Assembly: GCF_004369225.1 (NCBI RefSeq)
Contig: NZ_QFFZ01000006.1
Span: 78,328 to 142,327, forward strand
Origin: Pelotomaculum propionicicum
GTDB lineage: Bacteria; Bacillota; Desulfotomaculia; Desulfotomaculales; Pelotomaculaceae
DNA: 64,000 bases
Reading direction: 5' to 3'
This document shows, in pieces, positions 25,710 to 35,178 of this stretch (the first letter of the stretch is position 1; each line of letters opens with the position of its first letter). The notes under the pieces are model-generated. The model saw only the letters and a list, made by a program, of their open reading frames with translations. It did not search any database and was not told the origin of the DNA. Made by a program: the position numbers and the translations under genes.

Positions 25710-26312
25710 TTAAAGCCTACCCTCTTCTTCCATCTTTTCGAAGGCTTTTAAAATAAAGGTTTCAATATCCCCGGAGAAATACTCTTTGAATTCTTTAATC
25801 TCTTCATCACTCCAGTCCCACCATCGGATTCTGAGTAAGGCTTTTATTTGTTCTTCCGAAAACCTGTACTTTATAATCCTAGCTGGATTTCCCGCTACAA
25901 TGGCATAAGGAGGTACATCTTTAGTGACTACCGCTCCAGCTCCGACAATGGCTCCATCTCCAATTCTCACACCTGATAATATTAAAGCATTGTACATAAT
26001 CAAAACATCGTTGCCAATAATGGTTGATCCTTTTGTATATACTTCAGTCTTGTAGTTTTCCATCAATCCAGCTAATAAATTTTCAATAGCAGCCGGCCCG
26101 TTTGTAAATATACCCTTGGCGTTTTCTATAAAGTTCTGAATTGAGAATACTGGAAAAGCGGCTACATTGTTTAAGAAATGTTCACCACCACCCAATATTT
26201 TTGCACCAATTGACAAACCGCAATACTTACCCACCTGTATAACATCGTCAGGGCTGAAGATCATAAAATGAAATGGCGTTGCTACCGAATGCTCTCCTAT
26301 GGTAACCCCCAT
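25710..26312 (-). CDS. CatB-type hexapeptide acyltransferase (copy 1)
   Basis: A 200-residue paralogue of the protein at 23741. It has [20 protein letters not shown] with the catalytic histidine, then the complete central loop, hexapeptide repeats [20 protein letters not shown] and [20 protein letters not shown], and [11 protein letters not shown]. It is about 20 residues longer in the loop around residues 60-85 than the second copy. It likely modifies a sugar in the dideoxyhexose pathway or a finished glycan. The duplication is old enough for the N-terminal halves to have diverged while the C-terminal halves remain alike. Confidence 0.83.
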   Translation of the reverse strand: MGVTIGEHSVATPFHFMIFSPDDVIQVGKYCGLSIGAKILGGGEHFLNNVAAFPVFSIQNFIENAKGIFTNGPAAIENLLAGLMENYKTEVYTKGSTIIGNDVLIMYNALILSGVRIGDGAIVGAGAVVTKDVPPYAIVAGNPARIIKYRFSEEQIKALLRIRWWDWSDEEIKEFKEYFSGDIETFILKAFEKMEEEGRL

Positions 26313-26414
26313 TGCTCCACCTTCTTTCCATATTTATCACTTATACGTACAATCCCTGTCCAGCAGTGAAAATCCGTACCAGCCGGCCGGTTTCTCTATT
26401 TGTCAATATTTTTT

Positions 26415-28007
26415 TTACCGATTGTTATTTGAACAACGAGCCAATTTCATTCGCATAAACCAGTCAAATGCATCCAACACATAATCAATCTCTTTTTGGC
26501 CCAACCCTGGATAAAGACCTATCCAAAATGTCCGCTCCATAATCAGGTCGGTGTTTTTTAGTTCCCCCGCTACCCTGTAATGAACATCCTGGAAAGCAGG
26601 CTGTTTCAGAATATTGCCCGCGAAGAGCAACCTGGTGCGAATGCGGTGATCTTCCAGGTGTTGTATTAGCTGCTGCCGCGTAAAGGGGGCGCCGTCACGG
26701 ACAGTCAGCGGAAAGCCGAACCAGCACGGGTCGGCATTTTCAGTGGATTTAGGCAGGATAAAAACATCTTTATGCTTTTGCAGCCCGGCATAGAGTTGTT
26801 GAAAGTTTTTTCTGCGCATGCAGGCAAAATCAGCTAATTTATTCAGTTGCGCTACCCCAACCGCCGCCTGCATATCAGTTATTTTCAAGTTGTACCCTAA
26901 GTGAGAGTAGGTATATTTATGATCGTAACCGCTGGGAAGTTCCCCCAGCCGCCAGGCAAACCTCCGCCGGCAGGTATTGTCCTTGCCTGGCGGACACCAG
27001 CAGTCTCTGCCCCAGTCCCTGAAAGACTCGGTAATTCTCTTTAACAGCGGGTCGCTGGTCAGCACTGCCCCTCCCTCACCCATGGTAATGTGATGCGCTG
27101 GATAGAAGCTGAGGGTGGCCAGATCCCCGAAGGTACCGGTATATCTTCCTCTGTAAGTCGAGCCAAGAGCATCGCAGTTGTCCTCAATAAGCCAGAGGCC
27201 ATATCTCTTTACTATCTTTGTTATTGCATCAAGGTTGAATGGATTACCCAGGGTATGGGCCAGGATGATGGCCCTGGTTTTAGTGCTTACTGCCGACTCC
27301 AACTGTTCAACAGCTACATTGTACGTCTCCGGGTCAACATCCACAAAGACAGGTGTCAGACGGTTTTGCAGAATGGGGGCGACTGTGGTCGGGAACCCGG
27401 CCGCAACAGTTATCACTTCGTCGCCTGGCCTGAGCCGCCGCTCACCCAGCTTCGCTGAAGTAAGGCTGGAAATCGCTAAAAGATTAGCCGAGGAACCGGA
27501 ATTGGTTAGCAGACAGTAGCGCGCACCGAGAAAGTTCGCCAATTTTTCTTCAAAGAATGAAGCGTATCTGCCAGTAGTAAGCCAAAAATCGAGTGACGCG
27601 TTTATTAAACTTATTATTTCTTTCTCATCGTAAACTTTGCCGGCACAGGATACCCATGTTTTGCCCGGCTCAAAGGGCGGCGGTGTGTGAAACAAGTTAT
27701 AAAACTGCTCAGCCCGACTGGAAATATCGCTTCTCCAGAGCTTCTCAAGACACGGCAGGTTAATTTCTCCCGCCTTGCCCTTGATATCCTCCTCTATGAT
27801 TTTAAGCCGGCAATTTAAATCTATACCCAAAGGAATATTTACGCTTTTTTCAACAAAGAGATCTTCTGCCTCCAGAACATAAGACATTCTATTATCTGGG
27901 CCATCTGACTTTACCATTGGCCAAACATAATATCCCCCTGCACTAGACGAGGCCACAAGAACAAATCCACCCTCAATTATTAAAATATCCCCCGCTTTAT
28001 ATGTCAT
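26415..28007 (-). CDS. rfbH: RfbH-type CDP-4-keto-6-deoxyglucose 3-dehydrase with N-terminal extension
   Basis: A 530-residue DegT/DnrJ-fold enzyme. [14 protein letters not shown] has histidine (H305/H306) where aminotransferases carry the PLP lysine, the hallmark of the E1 dehydrase that removes the C3 hydroxyl using [17 protein letters not shown] supplies cysteines for the [2Fe-2S] cluster, and [14 protein letters not shown] is conserved in the family. The usual length is about 437; here some 85 extra residues precede the enzyme ([17 protein letters not shown]), of unknown fold. The E3 reductase (RfbI/AscD type) needed to reduce the cluster is not in the window. Confidence 0.9.
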   Translation of the reverse strand: MTYKAGDILIIEGGFVLVASSSAGGYYVWPMVKSDGPDNRMSYVLEAEDLFVEKSVNIPLGIDLNCRLKIIEEDIKGKAGEINLPCLEKLWRSDISSRAEQFYNLFHTPPPFEPGKTWVSCAGKVYDEKEIISLINASLDFWLTTGRYASFFEEKLANFLGARYCLLTNSGSSANLLAISSLTSAKLGERRLRPGDEVITVAAGFPTTVAPILQNRLTPVFVDVDPETYNVAVEQLESAVSTKTRAIILAHTLGNPFNLDAITKIVKRYGLWLIEDNCDALGSTYRGRYTGTFGDLATLSFYPAHHITMGEGGAVLTSDPLLKRITESFRDWGRDCWCPPGKDNTCRRRFAWRLGELPSGYDHKYTYSHLGYNLKITDMQAAVGVAQLNKLADFACMRRKNFQQLYAGLQKHKDVFILPKSTENADPCWFGFPLTVRDGAPFTRQQLIQHLEDHRIRTRLLFAGNILKQPAFQDVHYRVAGELKNTDLIMERTFWIGLYPGLGQKEIDYVLDAFDWFMRMKLARCSNNNR

Positions 28008-28039
28008 CTTGATCCTCCTAATGATAACAATACAAAATA

Positions 28040-28855
28040 TTAGTCAATTTGATTGTTTTTATCATTAGAATATTCCTGTTGACTAATATATTTCCACGAA
28101 AAATCACAGTTTTTCCAGATTTCATTCAGTTCTTTATAATCTTTATAAGTATCCATGCATTTCCAGAAGCCTTCATGTTTATACATGGCCAGTTCTTTTT
28201 CATTAACCAAATGTTCAAAAACTTCTTGCTCAAGAACACAATTATCATCCATATAATTCAATATTTTTCTATGAAATACACAAAAGCCACCGTTGATATA
28301 ATCATTCAGTAAAGGCTTTTCTTGAAACCCGGTCACCATACAATCGGGGTCGATAGTTATTTTCCCGTATTTAGAACGCGGCCTGATTCCTGTTATAACA
28401 CCAATCTTTTGCTTTAGCTTGAAATATTCTTCCAGCTTCTTTAGGTTGACATCTGAAACTCCATCTCCGTATGTCAAAAAGAAATATTCCTCATTAATAT
28501 ATTTCTCAATCTTTTTAATACGCCCACCGGTATTGGTCTCCATACCCGTGTCGGCAAAAATGATATTCCAGTTCTCTACCGGATCTCCGTCTTCCAGTAT
28601 GGTATGAAAACCATTTTTTAAGTTTAGTTGAATATCCCCGCGATTTTTATAATTTATAAAATACTCTTTGATAAGGTGTCCTTTATAACCAAGACATAGA
28701 ATAAAATCATTAAAACCATAGAATGAATAATGTTTCATAATATGCCATAGAATTGGGTGTTTACCTATAGATAACAGAGGTTTGGGTTTATTCTCCGTCT
28801 CTTCCCTAAGACGGGTTCCTTTTCCGCCACATAAAATAACGACTTTAGGTTTCAC
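28040..28855 (-). CDS. rfbF: Glucose-1-phosphate cytidylyltransferase
   Basis: A 271-residue nucleotidyltransferase making CDP-glucose from CTP and glucose 1-phosphate, the first step of CDP-dideoxyhexose synthesis. It shows [64 protein letters not shown] and [11 protein letters not shown], all typical of RfbF rather than of RmlA. It is 32 bases upstream of rfbH and 34 bases downstream of the GT4 gene, clearly in the same operon. Confidence 0.93.
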   Translation of the reverse strand: MKPKVVILCGGKGTRLREETENKPKPLLSIGKHPILWHIMKHYSFYGFNDFILCLGYKGHLIKEYFINYKNRGDIQLNLKNGFHTILEDGDPVENWNIIFADTGMETNTGGRIKKIEKYINEEYFFLTYGDGVSDVNLKKLEEYFKLKQKIGVITGIRPRSKYGKITIDPDCMVTGFQEKPLLNDYINGGFCVFHRKILNYMDDNCVLEQEVFEHLVNEKELAMYKHEGFWKCMDTYKDYKELNEIWKNCDFSWKYISQQEYSNDKNNQID

Positions 28856-28889
28856 CGATGGTTGCCCCTTTCTGTTCTGAGTTAAAGCC

Positions 28890-29936
28890 TTAACTGAAAG
28901 CTAGCATAAATACCTTGCGATACAAGGGGAAAACCTTTTCAGGCAGAAAAGCGGTTACTCGTTTTGACTGGAGTCTGATCATTTCTTTTCGCTTAGTATG
29001 GTCGTTAACTATCCGGTCTAACAGTCGGGCTGTTTCCCGTACATCTTTATCATTTATCAGACAGCCGGACTCTCCAAGAATTTCCGGCACAGATGCCCGG
29101 TTAAAAGCGACAATCGGTACTTTAAGGTACATAGCTTCAATTAACGGAGTAGAAAACCCCTCATATTCACTCATGCATAAGAAAACCCTTGACAGCCTGT
29201 AGTAGGCTAAGAGCTTTTTAAAGGAGGTACGGCCGGTCAGAAACACATTCTTTATCTCAAGCTCTTTAATCAAAGCCAACAGCTTCTGACAGTACCCGGC
29301 ATGAGACGAGAAGCTTCCTACCAGGAACAGGCGGGACTTCGGATTAAGTCTTTTATGGTAATAATTAAATACCGAAATAGTGTCTTCCAGTTTTTTATTT
29401 GGGGTAATCTGGCCGACAAAAAGTATATTTGTATAGTCGTCATCATAGGCTTTCATTAACTGCAAATCAGGCTCCTGGTCATACTCCTCCAGGTCTACCG
29501 GCAGGGGTAACACACAAGTCTCTCCATAGCCCTCTTTATATAATTCCCCTTCAAGGTACTTGGTGGTGGTGAAAGCAAATTCAAACTGATTTTTCAGTTT
29601 TTTTAATTCCTCACGTCCTCCCAGCATGTAGATCTGAGACGGGTGGTTTTCGAAATACTCCGGCGGCATAATCCCGTGGTAAAAAAGTACTTTTCTTTTT
29701 GCTTTGATACCGGCCAGGGTTTTGGCTGCCCGTGACCCTATAAACATATGGTATATGATGTTATCTCTTTCGCCGTCCAGAGAAGATAAGTCCTTTGTTC
29801 CTGTTTCCTGCTGCCCTGTTTGTGTAAAAATGTCTGACTCACAACCAAGATCTTTGATAATTTTTTGCAAAACCAAAACGGCATTGCTGATATCATCGCC
29901 GTGCCGCATGGAAGGGATGATCTGATCTATTTGCAT
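28890..29936 (-). CDS. Glycosyltransferase family 4
   Basis: A 348-residue GT-B glycosyltransferase. ILFVGQITPNKKLEDTISVF opens the donor domain and SRVFLCMSEYEGFSTPLIEA gives the E-x7-E type motif. The N-terminal IDQIIPSMRHGDDISNAVLV acceptor domain is intact. No membrane segment is present. It presumably transfers one of the sugars made in the cluster. It stands between rfbF and the family of four unusual paralogues. Confidence 0.87.
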   Translation of the reverse strand: MQIDQIIPSMRHGDDISNAVLVLQKIIKDLGCESDIFTQTGQQETGTKDLSSLDGERDNIIYHMFIGSRAAKTLAGIKAKRKVLFYHGIMPPEYFENHPSQIYMLGGREELKKLKNQFEFAFTTTKYLEGELYKEGYGETCVLPLPVDLEEYDQEPDLQLMKAYDDDYTNILFVGQITPNKKLEDTISVFNYYHKRLNPKSRLFLVGSFSSHAGYCQKLLALIKELEIKNVFLTGRTSFKKLLAYYRLSRVFLCMSEYEGFSTPLIEAMYLKVPIVAFNRASVPEILGESGCLINDKDVRETARLLDRIVNDHTKRKEMIRLQSKRVTAFLPEKVFPLYRKVFMLAFS

Positions 29937-29973
29937 GGCACGCCCTCCATCTTTATTAAAATTTTTAATAAGA

Positions 29974-30939
29974 TCAAATTTTATTAAATAAATCTAGGAG
30001 CCTTTTTTTCGCAGCCTTGTTATCAAAAAAGTACAGCTGGGATTCCGCATAAGCCATCACTTCTTCGTAAAAACTGGTTTTCTTTAAAAGCTCACCGGCT
30101 AGTTTGACCGCTCCGTCAATATCTTGATAATTTTTTACGCACAGTCGCGGGAATAGTCTTTTTTGCGTATAAAAGTTGTCTGGAGCAATGCAGGGTATTT
30201 TTACCGCTGCGCAGTCAAGGGCAAATCTCCCCCAGATCTGCCGGAAGTCCAGGTGTAGTCCCATGAAGGAGTAATTTAACTGAGTTATATAGTCTTCCCA
30301 ACGTGGTGTGAAGTTGAAATAGATTTGCGGTATCGGCATATACTTTCTCATCAGACGGATGTATTCTTCATCTTTACGGCTATACATATCTATGGACCCT
30401 GGCAAGCCTATTTCCGAAAGCGCCGCCAGGTTGATAAAACCGTTTCGCAACATGGATCCCAGTTGAATTACCTGTTTTTTTTCAACCTGAGGACAAAGTT
30501 CCTCTCTAACCCTCTTCAGTGGAAAAGGGACACCGACCATCCCCACCGGCCTGGTCGTCATAGCCTTTATAATGGGAATGTCGTATTCGTGCGTGACGCC
30601 TACCGCATCTGCTGTATTTAAAAGCTCAATAAATTTTACCTGCTTATCTCCCATGATGTAAGAGGTGAAATATTCAATTTCACCATCCAAGAAAACGACA
30701 ACCCGCGCCGACGATTGCCTTTTTATTTTCAGGCCCACCTCTATTGTTTCATGGCGCACAGCCACCATCACCAGGTCATATTCGCTGAAAAAATCATAGG
30801 AAAAACTGTTATGGCCATGCTCAAAAGACATACCGTTGTAATGGTCTCCCTCCATTACTGCAGCCCATTGGGTGATCCTGTTGACATCTTTTATCTTTAA
30901 ATCACTGGGGGGGGTCTGACTGACCAGGCAAAACTTCAT
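29974..30939 (-). CDS. Paralogue A1 of a GT-B-like protein family
   Basis: A 321-residue protein of a family represented four times here. It starts MKFCLVSQTPPSDLKIKDVN, with a central FSEYDLVMVAVRHETIEVGL, an [20 protein letters not shown] segment, and a C-terminal WGRFALDCAAVKIPCIAPDN block that resembles the donor-binding part of GT-B glycosyltransferases. The two Rossmann-like halves suggest a glycosyltransferase, but no metal or catalytic residue can be fixed. A1 is closest to A2 (33187). GAGGTGAGATC precedes ATG 30939, and the gene lies 12 bases after B1. Confidence 0.6.
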   Translation of the reverse strand: MKFCLVSQTPPSDLKIKDVNRITQWAAVMEGDHYNGMSFEHGHNSFSYDFFSEYDLVMVAVRHETIEVGLKIKRQSSARVVVFLDGEIEYFTSYIMGDKQVKFIELLNTADAVGVTHEYDIPIIKAMTTRPVGMVGVPFPLKRVREELCPQVEKKQVIQLGSMLRNGFINLAALSEIGLPGSIDMYSRKDEEYIRLMRKYMPIPQIYFNFTPRWEDYITQLNYSFMGLHLDFRQIWGRFALDCAAVKIPCIAPDNFYTQKRLFPRLCVKNYQDIDGAVKLAGELLKKTSFYEEVMAYAESQLYFFDNKAAKKRLLDLFNKI

Positions 30940-30951
30940 GATCTCACCTCG

Positions 30952-31941
30952 CTAGCTAATAAGGTTAAACAGTCTCATTTTGCACTGCTCATAGCTGAAA
31001 AGTTCAATTTGCGATTCGGCGTAGGATATTACTTCCTCATAAAAATCAGCATCGGATACCAATTTTTTCACCAGCGCGACCGCTCCCTCTATATCCCGGT
31101 GGGGTACGCACAGGCGGGGAAACAGGATTTTTTGTGTATATAATGAGGGGGGCGCCACGCACGGCATCCTGACGGCGGCACAGTCAATGGGAAACCTGCC
31201 CCAGGAATACCGGTTATCCAGGTGCAGGCCCAAAAGGGAATAATTGGCCTGAGTTATATAGTGGTCCCAGCCCAAGTTATTGTATCTAAATTTTATCTGC
31301 TGAATTGGCAGGTATTCTCTTATAGACCGGACATATTCCATTTCTATTGGCTCCCATATATTAACAACACCCGGCATCCCAATTTCAGACAGTGCCGCCA
31401 GATTGATCAAAGCGTTACGGTTGTGAATAAGAAACGAACTTATGCTGCTGCCCAGTTCGATTTCTTCCTGTTTCTGGACAGGCGGACACATCTGGCGGAC
31501 TCTTTTCAGCGGGAAGGGCAGACCGACCAGACCTACTGGCCTGGTGGTTAGCGCTTTGAAAAAAGGAACGCTTTCATCGTGCAGTACTGCCACGGCATCG
31601 GCCATATTTAACAGCTCCACCATCTTAGCCTTCAGAGAAAGAGGGGTATAGGTAGTAAAGTAATCAACTTCAGCATCAAGGAAAACGATCACCTTTGTTT
31701 TTGATCTTTGTTTGACTTTAATGCCCACCTCTATGGTTTCTTGCCTGAGGGCCAGCATAACCAGGTCAAACTCGTCAAAATAATCGTAATCCAGGCCGTA
31801 ATCCCCCCGGTCGAAAAGCGGCCCGTTATATACCGTCCCGCCCATGATGGCGGCCCAAATATTGGTGTTGTTTTGCTGGATGGTGTATATTTTTCCATGG
31901 TCTGGATGATAGGGTTCTGCACTCAGCAGACAAAATTTCAC
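30952..31941 (-). CDS. Paralogue B1 of a GT-B-like protein family
   Basis: A 329-residue member of the same family as A1, with distinct B-type features: MKFCLLSAEPYHPDHGKIYT at the start, [40 protein letters not shown] and [21 protein letters not shown]1 is nearly the same as B2 (34189) over the C-terminal 150 residues, and the DNA at its end is almost identical to that of B2. GGAGGTG precedes ATG 31941. It forms a unit with A1, and the constant pairing suggests an A/B heterodimer or sequential transfer of two residues; this is inference. Confidence 0.6.
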   Translation of the reverse strand: MKFCLLSAEPYHPDHGKIYTIQQNNTNIWAAIMGGTVYNGPLFDRGDYGLDYDYFDEFDLVMLALRQETIEVGIKVKQRSKTKVIVFLDAEVDYFTTYTPLSLKAKMVELLNMADAVAVLHDESVPFFKALTTRPVGLVGLPFPLKRVRQMCPPVQKQEEIELGSSISSFLIHNRNALINLAALSEIGMPGVVNIWEPIEMEYVRSIREYLPIQQIKFRYNNLGWDHYITQANYSLLGLHLDNRYSWGRFPIDCAAVRMPCVAPPSLYTQKILFPRLCVPHRDIEGAVALVKKLVSDADFYEEVISYAESQIELFSYEQCKMRLFNLIS

Positions 31942-32039
31942 TGTAATTCACCTCCGGTGAATCAATACTATTTAATCTTTCTATGAGCGCCTCTCCAATA
32001 GTTAATGCAGTTGCCAGCCAAATCAACATACTCATTTAT

Positions 32040-33161
32040 TTATGCTACCCCTGGCGGCTCATCCGTGAGGCCATAATCTGCCACTTTTATCTTAAGGCAA
32101 CTTGCGGCCTGATTTCCGTCTTTGTCAGTAACAACAATCGAAATAACATGAAACCCCACGTCTTTTGCCTTTGGCGTACCGGTAATACACACAACGACAT
32201 CGCTTGCGGGCAGCTCGGTGATTATGTTCAATTTAGCCCACAAAGGGAGATTCACAGCCTCAATCCCGGTAATCAGGCTATCCGGATCGGAGGCTACGAT
32301 ATCAATGCTAAAGGGCATTCCTATTAAGACGTTCTGGATTTTATCAGGCCCCGCACATACGGGTGGCTCGCCGCTTTTTTTAATAATCCGGACTAAGGCA
32401 TCGACACACGATTTTGACTTTTCGCTTTCTGCCACTACCTGGTAGGACCAGAGTTGTCCCGGCACCGTATCTGTGGTATCCCAGGTAATCATAAAGGTAT
32501 CGGAGTTTACGTTTAAAGGGCTGGAAACAAAGGGGGGGCCGGGCTGGGTAAACCCTCCGTTTGTACCACTGGCCTCCACATCATTGGCCAACCGGAAAGT
32601 CAGTAAACTGCCGTCAGGGTGTGCGACAGCCACAGGAAAGGAAAATATTGAATTTTCAGGAGCATTAACTATTACAGGAGCTACGGCGACTGGAGAACCA
32701 CTTGATGTTGTGAAGTCCACCAGTGTCTCCAGCTGATAACTGCCGCCCGGGTTATTGATGTGTTCTTTTAAGGCCAATCGATAGATACTTTTTATTCCCG
32801 CTCTCCATGCACCTTCAGTTTCCGTGTTAAGCGGATCTGGATAAGTATGTAAAATTGTCTTTTTTCCGGTTGCCGGATCTAGGGCTCTACCCAGTATCCA
32901 GTTATCCTTTTCGCTGAAATCTATAATGATATACTTGAGCATACCCGTGGAGGTACCATCACCAAAAGCGAGACTGGTAACCCCTATTGTATCGAGAATG
33001 ATATCTCCCCTGCCTGGAAGCCCATCCTGAGCGCTGCCGGAAAAGGCGTTCCGGCTGAAAGCATTTATCAATGTAAATTCAGCAGTGTTTGGAGCTATAT
33101 CCGGGCGATGGCGCCATGATATCTGGCCGTAGTAATAGTGACCCAACTCCTTCTTCTCCAT
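32040..33161 (-). CDS. Ig-like repeat protein without signal peptide
   Basis: A 373-residue beta-rich protein. Residues 1-150 (ELGHYYYGQISWRHRPDIAP, GVTSLAFGDGTSTGMLKYII) are unrecognised. Residues 155-255 and 265-373 form two Ig/cadherin-like domains; the last has [20 protein letters not shown] and [19 protein letters not shown], as in putative Ig domains. There is no leader, membrane span or anchor, so it should be made in the cytoplasm. The last domain is duplicated as the separate gene at 36206. Location among glycan genes suggests a structural acceptor protein, perhaps of the spore surface. Confidence 0.65.
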   Translation of the reverse strand: MEKKELGHYYYGQISWRHRPDIAPNTAEFTLINAFSRNAFSGSAQDGLPGRGDIILDTIGVTSLAFGDGTSTGMLKYIIIDFSEKDNWILGRALDPATGKKTILHTYPDPLNTETEGAWRAGIKSIYRLALKEHINNPGGSYQLETLVDFTTSSGSPVAVAPVIVNAPENSIFSFPVAVAHPDGSLLTFRLANDVEASGTNGGFTQPGPPFVSSPLNVNSDTFMITWDTTDTVPGQLWSYQVVAESEKSKSCVDALVRIIKKSGEPPVCAGPDKIQNVLIGMPFSIDIVASDPDSLITGIEAVNLPLWAKLNIITELPASDVVVCITGTPKAKDVGFHVISIVVTDKDGNQAASCLKIKVADYGLTDEPPGVA

Positions 33162-33186
33162 AATTTATCCCCTTCTATAATTTGTT

Positions 33187-34176
33187 TTAGTGAGAACTGA
33201 TTCTATCATATAAATCGAGCAGCCTTTTTTTCGCCGCCTCGTTATCAAAATAGTCCAGCTGGGATTCAGCATAAGCCATCACTTCTTCGTAAAAACTATC
33301 ATTCTTTAATAGCTCTTTGGCCATTTTGACCGCTCCGTCAATATCCTGACAACTTTTTACACACAATCGCGGGAAAAGTCTTTTTTGCGTATAAAAGTTG
33401 TCTGGAGCAATGCAGGGCATTCTCACCGCGGCGCAGTCAAGCGCAAACCTCCCCCAGATCTGCCGGAAGTCCAGGTGCAGGCCCATGATAGAATAATTGA
33501 GCTGGGTTATATAGTCTTCCCAGGGGGGTGTATGACTGAAATAAATCGGGGGCAAAGGCATGTATTTTTTCATTAGACGGACATACTCTATATCCTCCGG
33601 ACCCCACACATCTACTACTCCCGGCAAACCGATCTCAGACAGGGCCGCCAGATTGACAATGCCGTTCCGATTAAAGCTTTTACCCGTACCGCACCCCACG
33701 TGGATTGCCTGTTTTTTTTCAACCGGGGGGCAGAGTTCCTCCCGGACTCTCTTCAGTGGAAAAGGAACACCTACCAGACCCACCGGCCTGGTGGTCAGAG
33801 CTTTTATTATTGGAATACTATATTCGTGCGTGACGCCTACCGCATCTGCCGTATTTAAAAGCTCAATAAATTTGACTTGCTTATCTCCCGGGAGGTACGA
33901 GATGAAATGCTCCATCTCGCCATCTACAAAAACGACAACGTGAGCCGTTGACTGCTTTTTTATTTTTAAGCCGATCTCAATTGTTTCAAGACGTACAGCT
34001 GCCATCACCAGGTCAAATTCGCTGAAGAACTCGTAGGACAAACCGTTTTCACCACTGTCGAAAGCCAGACCGTTGTAATGAGCCCCTTCCATTACCGTAG
34101 CCCACTGGGTTATCCGGTTGACATCTTTTAAATCTAAGTCATTGGGGGGTGTCTGACTGACCAGGCAGAACTTCAT
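33187..34176 (-). CDS. Paralogue A2 of a GT-B-like protein family
   Basis: A 329-residue protein very like A1: [80 protein letters not shown] and FYTQKRLFPRLCVK. It is slightly longer than A1 around residues 165-180 and at the C-terminus. The leader before ATG 34176 (TCACCTC region) matches that of A1 almost base for base. It lies 12 bases after B2, the same spacing as A1 after B1, so the pair was duplicated as a unit. Confidence 0.6.
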   Translation of the reverse strand: MKFCLVSQTPPNDLDLKDVNRITQWATVMEGAHYNGLAFDSGENGLSYEFFSEFDLVMAAVRLETIEIGLKIKKQSTAHVVVFVDGEMEHFISYLPGDKQVKFIELLNTADAVGVTHEYSIPIIKALTTRPVGLVGVPFPLKRVREELCPPVEKKQAIHVGCGTGKSFNRNGIVNLAALSEIGLPGVVDVWGPEDIEYVRLMKKYMPLPPIYFSHTPPWEDYITQLNYSIMGLHLDFRQIWGRFALDCAAVRMPCIAPDNFYTQKRLFPRLCVKSCQDIDGAVKMAKELLKNDSFYEEVMAYAESQLDYFDNEAAKKRLLDLYDRISSH

Positions 34177-34188
34177 AATCTCACCTCA

Positions 34189-35178
34189 CTAGCTAATAAG
34201 GTTAAGCAGTCTCATTTTGCACTGCTCATAGCTGAAAAGTTCAATTTGCGATTGGGCGTAGGAAACGGCTTCCTCGTAAAAATTGACGTCGGACACCAGT
34301 TTTTTAACAAGTGCGACCGCCCCCTCAATGTCGTAATAGGGTACGCATAGTCGGGGAAACAGGATTTTTTGTGTATATAAGGAGGGGGGCGCAACGCACG
34401 GCATCCTGACCGCGGCGCAATCAATGGGGAACCTGCCCCAGGAATACCGGTTATCCAGGTGCAGGCCCAAAAGGGAATAATTGGCCTGGGTAATGTAGTG
34501 ATCCCAGCCCAGGTTGTTGTACCTGAATCTAATCTGTTGAATCGGTAAGTGTTTTCTTATAGATTGAATATATTCCGTTTCAACTGGATCACGTATGTCC
34601 ACCACACCTGTCATACCAACTTCAGACAGCACCGCCAGGTTTACCAATCCGTCACGGTTACGCACCATACTTGATTGAATAATGCTGCCCAGTTCTATTT
34701 CTTCCCTTTTCTGTACAGGCGGACACATTCGGCGGACTCTTTTAAGCGGGAAGGGTAGGCCGACAAGACTCACAGGCCTGAAGGTCAGCGCCTGGAAGAA
34801 AGGAAGACTTTCTTCGTGTAGTACCGCCACCGCATCGGCCATATTTAGAAACGCCACCATTTTTGCCTGCAAGTCACGGGTGATATGAGTGGTAAAGTGC
34901 TCAACTTCAGCATCGAGGAGAACCACTACTTTAGTTTTAGACTTCTGCTTGACTTTGAGGCCTACTTCTATCGTTTCTTGCCGGAGAGCCACCATAACCA
35001 GGTCAAACTCGTTAAAGTATTCATAGTCAAGGCCGTAATCCCCCCGGTCGAAAAGCAGACCGTTATATACCGTTCCACCCATGATGGCGGCCCAAATATT
35101 AGTGTGGTTTTGCTCATCGGTATATAATTTGCCATGGTCCGGGTGATGAGGCTCCATACTTAGCAGACAAAACTTCAC
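34189..35178 (-). CDS. Paralogue B2 of a GT-B-like protein family
   Basis: A 329-residue B-type member: [60 protein letters not shown] and [20 protein letters not shown]. It starts with GTG at 35178, sharing GTGA with the stop of the SDR gene upstream, so it is translationally coupled to that gene. The C-terminal 75 residues and the following intergenic DNA are almost the same as in B1, indicating a recent duplication or gene conversion. Role as for B1. Confidence 0.6.
   Translation of the reverse strand: MKFCLLSMEPHHPDHGKLYTDEQNHTNIWAAIMGGTVYNGLLFDRGDYGLDYEYFNEFDLVMVALRQETIEVGLKVKQKSKTKVVVLLDAEVEHFTTHITRDLQAKMVAFLNMADAVAVLHEESLPFFQALTFRPVSLVGLPFPLKRVRRMCPPVQKREEIELGSIIQSSMVRNRDGLVNLAVLSEVGMTGVVDIRDPVETEYIQSIRKHLPIQQIRFRYNNLGWDHYITQANYSLLGLHLDNRYSWGRFPIDCAAVRMPCVAPPSLYTQKILFPRLCVPYYDIEGAVALVKKLVSDVNFYEEAVSYAQSQIELFSYEQCKMRLLNLIS

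Noticed and set aside
31826..32035. 69-codon frame overlapping the start of B1
   Set aside because: It runs into B1 in another frame; composition and lack of a ribosome binding site argue against it.
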